Part shown: one piece after another, positions 14,061 to 21,281 of the stretch
Layout of the letters: every line of letters starts with the position of its first letter
How positions within the stretch are numbered: the stretch's first letter is position 1
Assembly (NCBI GenBank): GCA_030431475.1
Contig: JAUIJD010000037.1
Location: forward strand, 1-45,349
Length of the DNA stretch: 45,349 nucleotides
Source of the DNA: Verrucomicrobiia bacterium
Lineage (GTDB): Bacteria > Verrucomicrobiota > Verrucomicrobiia > Verrucomicrobiales > Akkermansiaceae
Direction of reading: 5' to 3'
Position numbers and translations under genes: made by a program
The notes under the pieces: generated by a model
Database searches by the model: none
Told to the model about the DNA's origin: nothing
What the model saw: only the letters and a program-made list of their open reading frames with translations

Positions 14061-16862
14061 ATGATCAAACCCATCCTCGCTCTTTTCGCCATGACATGGA
14101 TCGCGTCCGCCCACTCCACCGTGGACCCGAGGACCGCGCATCGCACCGATCCGCTCGGGGTGGACGATGCCCGTCCGCGCTTCTCGTGGCGGCTCGAGGG
14201 TGATGCGGCGGGGTTGAAACAGGAGGCTTTTGAGCTGCGGGTGGCGACGAGCGTGGCCGGGCTCGAGGAGGGTGAGGCCGCTCTCTGGAACAGCGGCCGC
14301 GTGGAGGGCGGAGCGGCACGGGTCGAGTATGCGGGCGAGCCGCTGCCCTCGTCGTCGCCGATCTTCTGGCGGGTGCGCACCTGGACGGGCGGGAAGGTTT
14401 CCGAATGGAGCGAGACCGCCCGTTTCGTGACCGGCGTGATCGGTGGCGAACCCTCCGCCCCTTACATCTCGTTCAGGGATGAAACGCCGTTCCACACCGA
14501 AAGACAGAAGCTGCATCTGCCACCGGCACGCTACTACCGCACGACCTTCCAGTCGGAGAAGAAGGTGGTGCGGGCGATCGCCCACGCGACGGCGCTGGGA
14601 ATCTACGAGCTGCATGTGAACGGGGAGAAGGCGGGGGACGCCTTCTTCGCGCCGGGCTGGACCAACTATCGCAAGCGCGCTTACTACAACACCTACGAGG
14701 TCACCGAACTGCTCGAAGGCGGACGGAATGCCATCGGCGCGGTGGTGGCCGACGGCTGGTACTCAGGCTACGTCGCCTACGGCAAGCTGGTCGGCTACGG
14801 TCCCCACCGGACGGGTCGCGACATCTATGGCAAGACGCCGGCGGTGATGGTCGAGCTGCACCTGACCTACGAGGACGGTAGTAAGGAGGTCGTTGCGACC
14901 GGCCCGTCTTGGAAGACTGCCACCGGTCCCGAGTTCGAGGCCGATTTCCTGATGGGTGAGGGCTACGATGCCCGCAAGGAGATGCCGGGCTGGGCGACGG
15001 CGGGCTTCGATGACTCTTCGTGGGAGTCCGCCATCCTCGCCGGGGAGAATGGCTCGGTGAAGCAGCCCTTCTTCGATGCCTTCGGCGAGGACGTGCGCGA
15101 GTTCGGCTTCGTGCGGCCGCCGGTGCTGCAGGCTTATCCGGCGCAGCCGGTGCGGATCATCGAGGAGCTGCCGGCGCAGTCGGTGACCGAACACAAGCCC
15201 GGTGTGTGGATCTTCGACCTCGGCCAGAACTTCGCCGGCAACGTGCGGCTCGAGGTGACGGGGGAGGCCGGTCAGGAGATCCGGCTCCGCTACGGCGAGA
15301 TGCTGCATCCGGACGGCCGGCTGATGACCGAAAACCTGCGCGCCGCGCGGGCGACGGATACCTATCTCTGCAAGGGTGACGCGGACGGAGAGATCTGGGT
15401 GCCGCGCTTCACCTTCCACGGTTTCCGCTACGTCGAGCTGACCGGCCTCGACGAGAAGCCGCCCTTGGACACGGTCACCGGCCTGGTGCTTCATTCCGAC
15501 ACGCCGATGGCATCGGGTTTCGAATGCTCCGACCCGGTCGTGAACAGGATCCACCGGAATGCGGTGTGGACGCAGCGCGCCAACTGGATCGACCTGCCGA
15601 CCGACTGTCCGCAGCGCGACGAACGGATGGGGTGGACGGGCGACGCCCAGATCTATGCCGCCTCGGCGGCGATCCATGCGGATGTGGCGGCCTTTTTCCG
15701 CAAGTGGCTGCGCGAACTGGAGGACTCGATCACCGAGGAAGGCTACTACCCGTCCTACGCGCCCTATCCCTTCGGCCACGGCGGGGCGATTCACGGGACG
15801 GCTTGGTCGGACGCCGGCGTGATCGTGCCGCACGCGCTGTGGCAGGCGACCGGAGATCCCTCGTTCTTCACCGATCACTGGGCGGCGATGACCCGCTTCA
15901 TGGACGCCCGCAAGGCGCAGGATCCGGAGTTCAAGGGGACGCTGTTTGGCGCGCCGTGGGGCGACTGGCTGAACCTCGACGACCCGACGCCGCACGAGTA
16001 TGTCGAACTCGCCTACTTCACCCTCTCGAGCCGCCTGATGGCGGAAATGGCCGAGGCGCAGGGGCTCGGCGAGGAAGTGGAAAAGTACCGGAGCTGGGTG
16101 GCGACGATGCGGGAGAACTTCCGCGCGATGTACCTGAAGGCCGACGGTCGCATCGAACCGGAATCGCAAAGCGCCTACGTGCTGGCGCTCGATTGCGGGC
16201 TGCTCGTCGAGCCGGAGGTGCGGCGGAAGGCCGGGGGGCGGCTGGCCGAGTTGATCCGCGACAAGGCGGGGGAGGACAGCACCGGGATGACGACCGGCTT
16301 TCTGGGGACCAAGCCGCTGCTGCCGATGCTCGCCGACACGGGGCACCTCGATCTGGCGGTGTCGATGCTGCAGTCGCGCAAGTACCCGTCGTGGGGCTAC
16401 GAGGTGAAGAACGGCGCCACGACGATATGGGAGCGCTGGAACTCCTACACCGCCGAGCATGGCTTTGGAGGGCCGGACGGGAAGATGAATGCGGCCATGA
16501 ACTCGTTCTCCCACTACGCCTTCGGCGCCGTGACCCAGTGGATGATGGAAGACCTCGCGGGCATCGCACCCGCCGAGCCGGGTTATTCAAGGATTCGCCT
16601 GGAGCCGCATTTCCCGTCGGCCGATGCGACCACGGAAACCGAGACGATTTCCTGGGTGAAGGCGCACCACGACTCGCCGCACGGAAGGATCGCGGTGCAC
16701 TGGAAACGCCGCGACGACGGCTCGCTGCTCTACGAGGCGACGGTGCCGCCGAATACCACGGCCGAACTCACGCTGCCGAAACATTCACCGTGGAGCGGGG
16801 AGGTCGCGGGCGTCGAAGTGCGGACCCTCAAACCCGGAGCGCACCGCTTCGAGGTGAAATGA
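14061..16862 (+). CDS. Secreted alpha-L-rhamnosidase, GH78
   Basis: The ATG at 14061 gives 933 residues starting with a good signal peptide (MIKPILALFAMTWIASAHS). The in-frame ATG at 14037 lies inside the candidate operator and is less likely. The order is that of GH78: an N-terminal fibronectin-like part (PLGVDDARPRFSWRL), the rhamnosidase N-terminal beta domains (HVNGEKAGDAFFAPGWTNY), the central beta domain (GVWIFDLGQNFAGNVRL), then the alpha/alpha barrel. The catalytic segment TDCPQRDERMGWTGD (about 514-528) carries the acidic residues expected of the family. The end shows YEVKNGATTIWERWNSY and a C-terminal beta domain. It would release terminal alpha-L-rhamnose from a glycan in the periplasm or outside the cell. 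It is divergent from the sensor kinase gene and ends exactly at a palindromic repeat. Confidence 0.96.
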   Translation: MIKPILALFAMTWIASAHSTVDPRTAHRTDPLGVDDARPRFSWRLEGDAAGLKQEAFELRVATSVAGLEEGEAALWNSGRVEGGAARVEYAGEPLPSSSPIFWRVRTWTGGKVSEWSETARFVTGVIGGEPSAPYISFRDETPFHTERQKLHLPPARYYRTTFQSEKKVVRAIAHATALGIYELHVNGEKAGDAFFAPGWTNYRKRAYYNTYEVTELLEGGRNAIGAVVADGWYSGYVAYGKLVGYGPHRTGRDIYGKTPAVMVELHLTYEDGSKEVVATGPSWKTATGPEFEADFLMGEGYDARKEMPGWATAGFDDSSWESAILAGENGSVKQPFFDAFGEDVREFGFVRPPVLQAYPAQPVRIIEELPAQSVTEHKPGVWIFDLGQNFAGNVRLEVTGEAGQEIRLRYGEMLHPDGRLMTENLRAARATDTYLCKGDADGEIWVPRFTFHGFRYVELTGLDEKPPLDTVTGLVLHSDTPMASGFECSDPVVNRIHRNAVWTQRANWIDLPTDCPQRDERMGWTGDAQIYAASAAIHADVAAFFRKWLRELEDSITEEGYYPSYAPYPFGHGGAIHGTAWSDAGVIVPHALWQATGDPSFFTDHWAAMTRFMDARKAQDPEFKGTLFGAPWGDWLNLDDPTPHEYVELAYFTLSSRLMAEMAEAQGLGEEVEKYRSWVATMRENFRAMYLKADGRIEPESQSAYVLALDCGLLVEPEVRRKAGGRLAELIRDKAGEDSTGMTTGFLGTKPLLPMLADTGHLDLAVSMLQSRKYPSWGYEVKNGATTIWERWNSYTAEHGFGGPDGKMNAAMNSFSHYAFGAVTQWMMEDLAGIAPAEPGYSRIRLEPHFPSADATTETETISWVKAHHDSPHGRIAVHWKRRDDGSLLYEATVPPNTTAELTLPKHSPWSGEVAGVEVRTLKPGAHRFEVK

Positions 16863-16952
16863 GGAGAGCGGCTTTTCAAGCCGCGGCATCCTTGCGGGGC
16901 AAAGCCGCTGCATTGTTCCGGGTACGGTGGGCGGCTTGAAAAGCCGCTCTCC
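16863..16952. repeat. Palindromic repeat element, copy A
   Basis: A perfect 22-bp inverted repeat (arms 16863-16884 and 16931-16952, beginning GGAGAGCGGCTTTTC) encloses 46 nt. Each arm is itself a small hairpin (GCGGCTT / AAGCCGC). It begins one base after the GH78 stop codon. A second copy is at 17775-17840. It looks like a REP/MITE-type dispersed element and may also act as a terminator for the convergent genes on either side. Confidence 0.8.
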
Positions 16953-16961
16953 CGATTCAGC

Positions 16962-17591
16962 TCACCGGCGTCGGCGAAGGGCGAGACCGAGCAGCAGGGT
17001 TCCGCCGAGCAGGGTGGTGGACGGTTCGGGCACGCTGGTGACCTGAATCGAATCGACCTCGAAGAGGTTCCCCTGGGTCTGGGAGTTGCTGTTGATGGAG
17101 GCGCCACCGATCGGGTCGATCCTCAGTTCGGTGATCGTGGTGGCGGCCGCCACGCTGCTGATGTCGAGCGAGACGGTGAAGTAGCCGTCGCCCGAATCGA
17201 CGGCGGAGAAACCGCTGTTGAAGGTCAGGGCGCCCGTGTTGTTGAGAACCACGACCAGACCGACGGCATTGAAGGTCACCGTGCCTGCGAGGTCGTTGGT
17301 GGCCGGATTGTTGTCAACGTCCTCGGTCTCGCGGACCCGGAAGATGATCTCGTCCCAGGTTTCGCCACTGCCGACGGTCAGGCTCAGGCCGCTCTGCTTG
17401 AGCTGCGGGTCGTTGCTCGAGGCGGTGCCGTTGAGGGTGCCGCCACTTGCGTCGAGGCCGGAAACGTTGAGCGACGAAGCCGCCCAGCCTTCGGTGTTGC
17501 CGGCGGTGTTGAAATTATAGGAAGCGACGACCGCCGAATGGGCGGCCATGGGCAGGAGCAGAAGCGGCGAAAGGAGGGCAGGGGTTTTCAT
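16962..17591 (-). CDS. PEP-CTERM protein with one GW/DPQ module
   Basis: The ATG at 17591 gives 209 residues with a signal peptide (MKTPALLSPLLLLPMAAHSA). A longer frame upstream is open but would place about 70 charged residues before the signal. Nearly the whole mature part is one copy of the repeated module: YNFNTAGNTEGWAASSLNVS at the start, SSNDPQLKQSG in the middle, and LRIDPIGGASI followed by FEVDSIQVT at the end. The C-terminus is a PEP-CTERM signal (VPEPS, hydrophobic helix, RRRR). The module alone with a sorting tag suggests a minimal surface-displayed binding protein; that function is inference. It lies between two copies of the palindromic repeat and has a CACGATCGTG palindrome 43-56 bp upstream. 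Confidence 0.88.
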   Translation of the reverse strand: MKTPALLSPLLLLPMAAHSAVVASYNFNTAGNTEGWAASSLNVSGLDASGGTLNGTASSNDPQLKQSGLSLTVGSGETWDEIIFRVRETEDVDNNPATNDLAGTVTFNAVGLVVVLNNTGALTFNSGFSAVDSGDGYFTVSLDISSVAAATTITELRIDPIGGASINSNSQTQGNLFEVDSIQVTSVPEPSTTLLGGTLLLGLALRRRR

Positions 17592-17620
17592 CGAGCCCTG
17601 TGACTTTGGGGACTGCGGCG

Positions 17621-17650
17621 AGACGCGTCTTGTCACACGATCGTGTGGCA
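17621..17650. promoter_or_regulatory. CACGATCGTG palindrome, copy 3, beside AGACGCGTCT
   Basis: A perfect 14-bp palindrome (CACACGATCGTGTG, 17634-17647) extends to 20 bp (17631-17650) with one mismatched pair. A second perfect palindrome, AGACGCGTCT (17621-17630), directly abuts it. Both lie 30-60 bp upstream of the PEP-CTERM gene start at 17591, on the promoter side. Confidence 0.55.
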
Positions 17651-17681
17651 AAGGGGGGGAGGCGGATCGGGCGGTCCGGAT

Positions 17682-17774
17682 GAGGTCAGCGAGTTCCCCG
17701 CGCGCGTCGGTGTCGATTCCCATGGTTCCGTATGGACGCTTGCGCCGGGCTCGCACCCGGTCGAGGTGAAATGA
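17682..17774 (+). pseudogene. Possible C-terminal remnant of a second GH78-like gene
   Basis: In the plus frame ending at TGA 17772-17774 the sequence reads ...VWTLAPGSHPVEVK. It matches in style and position the end of the intact rhamnosidase (RTLKPGAHRFEVK). As there, the stop is followed directly by the palindromic repeat. The bases CGAGGTGAAATGAGGAGAGC are identical at both places. No upstream domain is present, so this may be a leftover of a deleted or recombined GH78 gene. The fragment is short and the left limit is arbitrary. Confidence 0.35.
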
Positions 17775-17840
17775 GGAGAGCGGCTTTCCAAGCCGCTGCA
17801 TCCGTCCGGTCCGGATGGGCGGCTTGGAAAGCCGCTCTCC
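17775..17840. repeat. Palindromic repeat element, copy B
   Basis: Perfect 22-bp inverted arms (17775-17796 and 17819-17840) match copy A except for one symmetric base change per arm (CTTTCC versus CTTTTC). The loop is 22 nt instead of 46. It lies just past the stop codon of the GH78-like gene (17850). The compensated change keeps the stem intact, suggesting selection on structure or mobility by arm pairing. Confidence 0.8.
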
Positions 17841-17849
17841 CCATTCCCG

Positions 17850-19559
17850 TCACTTCACCTTCTCGACTCCCGCGGGCAGATCGATCTCGCTCTTGATGCT
17901 GCCGTCCTCCTGCTTCTCGTGGCGGACCTTGATCAGGCCTTTCGGCGTCGGGTAGGTCCCTTCGGCCCATTCCAGGTCCCCGAGATCGGGGTCGATGACC
18001 ACCTTTTCGAAGCCGGGCGCGGCGGGGCGGATGCCGAGGACGCGGTGGCTGAGGAAGGCGGTGGGTCCGCCGGCCCAGCCGTGACAGAAGCTGTGGCGGA
18101 AGCCGACGTAGCAGTGCGCGCCGAAATCGCCGTGGAGGTCCTTTTTCCCGGGGGCCACGGGTTCGTCGATGCGGCCGGCGTTTTCCGTCCAGGCGAGGTC
18201 GAAGTCCTCCCAGAAGCTGGTGGCGCCCATGTCGAGCATGCCGCCCCAGTAGCGTCGGATGATGTCGAGCGCGGCGTCGGTCTCGCCGGCCTCGCCGAGG
18301 GCGTTGATGACGTAGAAGCCGTAGAAGGTGGAGAGGTCCTCGGGGCCGCCCTTCTTGAGCGCGGCAGCGGCCTCCCCGGCATCTCGCAGGCCGGCGAGGG
18401 CGCAGAGGGCAGCGGGGGATTTTCGGCCACTGGGCTCGGGGATGTGGGTGCGGAGCTTCGCCACCGCTTCGGTGCAGGCTTCCGCGATCTCAGGTTCGTC
18501 GAGCAGGGTCATGAGACGGGCGCCGCTCTCAAGTGTGAGGACCATCATGGCCTGCAGTCCCTCGTGGACCGCCTGCTTGTTTTCAAAGGTCGGCCAGTCG
18601 AGGAAGCGCATGCCGTCGAGCTGCTCTCGGCCGTCGGGGCCGACGAAGCCGGCGAGGCGGGGGAGCAGGTCCTTGAGGTAGTCCTTCTGCTCGCGCAGGT
18701 AGCCGAGGTCGCCGTGGAGGCGGTGCCAGTCCTCGTGGAGGATCACCCACCACATCGAGTAGGAGCTGATGCCGTTCATCCACTCGGTGGGCGGGGTGAT
18801 GTCACGGATCAGGTCGAGGCTCTTCGGCACGACCTCGTTGTGGCCGAAGACGGCGCCGATGACCGACACTTCGGGGTGCATGTCGCCGAGCCAGACGAGG
18901 CGGTCGCGCTTCACTCCGTCCCACAGGTAGTCCTGCATGTTGAGGTGGACGGTCCAGGCACCGGTGTCCCAGATGCGGTTCAGGCGCTCGTCGGAGCAGC
19001 GGAACGATCCCAAGTACGGCACATCCCGGACCTGGAGCACGGCACGTACCTGGGAAAGGCGCACCGGGTGGTCGGGATCGACGGCGTCGATGCGGACAAA
19101 GCGGAAGCCGGAGGGTCCGACCATCTTCTTGCCGAGCCAGGGCAGGGTGACGGTCTGGTTGCGCAGCGCGTGGTCGTTCTGGGCGCCGCGTTCGTCGAGC
19201 TCGGCCATGGTTTCCGCGACGGACTCGCCGAAGCGGAGGCGGGCGCGCGGTGGGGTCTTGTCCTCCGCAATCGGGGTGAAAAGCTCGAGGTAGCCGGAGA
19301 TCTGGGTGCCGAAGTCGAGGACGATGGAGCCGGCGTCCGGACCGGCACTGAGCACCGCGGGCGGGCGGGTGTTCGTGAGGGTGGCCTGGCCGGGCGCGGG
19401 CTTGAGCAGCGAGTCGGCATGCTCGACGCCCTGGTCGGCCGACCAGACGATGCGGGTCGGCGGCAGGAACCAGGTGGAGAGCTCGGATTTCTCGGCCCGG
19501 TCGGGGATTCCCTGGGCGATGGCGGAGCCGAGTGTGGCGAGGAGGGCGAGGTGTTTCAT
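17850..19559 (-). CDS. GH78-like (alpha-L-rhamnosidase family) secreted glycosidase
   Basis: The ATG at 19559 overlaps the stop of the preceding sulfatase (ATGA), so translation is coupled. The 569-residue product has a short signal peptide (MKHLALLATLGSAIAQG). A beta-rich N-terminal half contains GSIVLDFGTQISGYLEL and GPSGFRFVRIDAVD, the pattern of the rhamnosidase central domain. The alpha/alpha barrel begins near 195 with FRCSDERLNRIWDTGAWTVHLN. The acidic segment DGVKRDRLVWLGDM (about 214-227) corresponds to the catalytic segment of GH78. The C-terminal part shows WAGGPTAFLSHRVLGIRP. It is much shorter than the 933-residue neighbour because it lacks the N-terminal accessory domains. Pairing with a sulfatase suggests sequential attack: desulfation, then release of a deoxy- or other sugar. 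Exact specificity is uncertain. Confidence 0.88.
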   Translation of the reverse strand: MKHLALLATLGSAIAQGIPDRAEKSELSTWFLPPTRIVWSADQGVEHADSLLKPAPGQATLTNTRPPAVLSAGPDAGSIVLDFGTQISGYLELFTPIAEDKTPPRARLRFGESVAETMAELDERGAQNDHALRNQTVTLPWLGKKMVGPSGFRFVRIDAVDPDHPVRLSQVRAVLQVRDVPYLGSFRCSDERLNRIWDTGAWTVHLNMQDYLWDGVKRDRLVWLGDMHPEVSVIGAVFGHNEVVPKSLDLIRDITPPTEWMNGISSYSMWWVILHEDWHRLHGDLGYLREQKDYLKDLLPRLAGFVGPDGREQLDGMRFLDWPTFENKQAVHEGLQAMMVLTLESGARLMTLLDEPEIAEACTEAVAKLRTHIPEPSGRKSPAALCALAGLRDAGEAAAALKKGGPEDLSTFYGFYVINALGEAGETDAALDIIRRYWGGMLDMGATSFWEDFDLAWTENAGRIDEPVAPGKKDLHGDFGAHCYVGFRHSFCHGWAGGPTAFLSHRVLGIRPAAPGFEKVVIDPDLGDLEWAEGTYPTPKGLIKVRHEKQEDGSIKSEIDLPAGVEKVK

Positions 19560-20983
19560 TTCAGGTCGAGATTGAAGTACTGGCGATACCAACCGCTTTC
19601 CTGCGGGTTGGCACGGCCCTTCGGAGGACCGGGCGGCTGCAGTTCGGTTGCCCACGCATGGGAGGCGGCACGGAGCTTGTCGAGCACGTCCGGATGCTGG
19701 TCGGCGAGATTCACGGATTCGTGGGCATCGCTCGAGAGGTCGAAGAGAAACTCGTGCTCGTGGTTCACCGAGAGGTACTTCCACTGTTCGTCGCGACACG
19801 CGATCTGGTTCCAGAAACGCCAGTGGAGGATGCGGTTCTCGAGGGCTGCGGAGCGATCCCGGAGCAGGGGCAGGAGGTTGGCACCATCGAGATTCGCGGG
19901 GCTCTCCGTTCCGGCCGCGGCGAGGGCGGTGGGGGCGAGGTCGAGGGTGGAGACCGGCGTGTCGAGCACCCGTCCGCCGGGGATGCTTCCGGGCCAGCGG
20001 ATGAGAAAGGGGACCCGGATCCCCCCTTCGCTGAGCATGCCCTTCTCGCCGATCCAGGGGGTGTTGAGCGAGCCGTCCCAACCGCCGGGATCGCGGTCGA
20101 TCGGTGCGTCGCGTCGGTGGTGGATGGGAGCGCCGTTGTCGCTGGTGAAGACGATCAGCGTCTCGTCGTCGATCTCCATTTCCTTCAGCAAGGCGATGAT
20201 GCGTCCGACGCCTTCGTCGACACCGGCGATCATCGAGAGGGCGGCCCGGCGGCGGAGCGGCAGATCCTCCGGGAACCGAGAAACGTAGGGCTCGGCGAGT
20301 TCGAGCGGCGTGTGCGGCGCGTAGTAGGCGAGATAGAGGAGAAAGGGCTTCTCTTTCTGACGCCGGATGAAGGTGAGCGCGGCCTCGGTCTGGGTGTCGA
20401 TGCGGAAGCCACGCGTTTCCACGAAGCCCGGCTCCCGATCCGAGCCGTCGAGGGAGTAGTTCGCGTAGTAGCGGCTCATCTCGCCGGTGAAGAATTCGTC
20501 GAAGCCCTGAGCGCCGGGGAAGTAGGCGATGCGATCCTTCACGGGAATCGGCAGCCGTCCGCGTCGATCCGCTTTGAGGTGGGGCCGGTGCGCCGCGGCC
20601 CAGGCCCGGCACAGCGCGTTGGGCTCGAGATGCCACTTTCCCACCTGGCCGGTGGTGTAGCCGGCCGGGTGCAGCATCTCGGCGAGCGTGACCTGCTCGA
20701 GTGGCAGCGGAAGGTCGGGGATGGTGTCGATGCCGATCCGCTGCTGGTAGCGCCCGGTGAGCAGTCCGGCACGCGACGGCGAGCACTGGGGTGCGGTGAC
20801 GTAGCCGGCGGTGAAGCGGACGCCCTCCGCGGCGAACCGGTCGAGATGCGGGGTGCGGACGTCATCCTCCTGTTGATGGCAGCCGAGGTCCGCGTATCCG
20901 AGGTCGTCGGTGAAGATGACGACGATGTTCGGCGTCGCGGCCACGGCGAGGTCGAAGAGCAGGAGGAGTAGAAAACGATGCAT
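19556..20983 (-). CDS. Secreted sulfatase (CSPSR type)
   Basis: This 475-residue sulfatase starts at the ATG at 20983 with a signal peptide (MHRFLLLLLFDLAVA). The frame is open upstream to 21304, but that stretch is basic and runs through a candidate operator. The metal-binding motif VVIFTDDLGYADLG (about residues 21-34) is intact. The formylglycine site is CSPSRAGLLTG with Cys67, a canonical C-x-P-x-R. GKWHL, APHTPLE and VFTSDNGAP follow as in typical S1 sulfatases, and the length is normal. Its stop overlaps the start of the GH78-like gene, giving a two-gene operon. It needs a formylglycine-generating enzyme encoded elsewhere. The substrate is probably a sulfated sugar exposed to or released by the partner glycosidase. 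Confidence 0.95.
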   Translation of the reverse strand: MHRFLLLLLFDLAVAATPNIVVIFTDDLGYADLGCHQQEDDVRTPHLDRFAAEGVRFTAGYVTAPQCSPSRAGLLTGRYQQRIGIDTIPDLPLPLEQVTLAEMLHPAGYTTGQVGKWHLEPNALCRAWAAAHRPHLKADRRGRLPIPVKDRIAYFPGAQGFDEFFTGEMSRYYANYSLDGSDREPGFVETRGFRIDTQTEAALTFIRRQKEKPFLLYLAYYAPHTPLELAEPYVSRFPEDLPLRRRAALSMIAGVDEGVGRIIALLKEMEIDDETLIVFTSDNGAPIHHRRDAPIDRDPGGWDGSLNTPWIGEKGMLSEGGIRVPFLIRWPGSIPGGRVLDTPVSTLDLAPTALAAAGTESPANLDGANLLPLLRDRSAALENRILHWRFWNQIACRDEQWKYLSVNHEHEFLFDLSSDAHESVNLADQHPDVLDKLRAASHAWATELQPPGPPKGRANPQESGWYRQYFNLDLK

Positions 20984-21281
20984 TGGACAGGGGTGATGGC
21001 GCGCCGATAAGAAACGTTCCCTTTCATGACCGACTTTCGGCCGGATATCGGTGGGCCCGATGGGTGGGGGTGTCCGACACCACCGTTTCGGAGGATGTCG
21101 GGGCGACGATTCCTGTCGGGGGTGGCGGCGAAGCAGGCTAAGATTCCGGAGTCCCCGGCTATGGATGAGAGGGATGTTCGCGAGGTGTTCTACCACGCGG
21201 CCGGGGTCTTCGATCCGCGTTTCACGGAAGGCATGCTGATGGGAAGTCCGGAGAACCGTTGCCGGTGCTTCCTCCGGGCCT
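20984..21281. promoter_or_regulatory. 298-bp intergenic region with LacI-like site and a second palindrome
   Basis: No convincing gene is present. AAGAAACGTTCCCTT (21009-21023) lies 26-40 bp upstream of the sulfatase start and matches the LacI-type operator-like pattern found elsewhere. GGTGTCCGACACC (21069-21081) is a perfect 13-bp palindrome with a single central base. I see no terminator with a T-tract for the GH127-type gene that ends at 21282 on the same strand. Confidence 0.45.
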
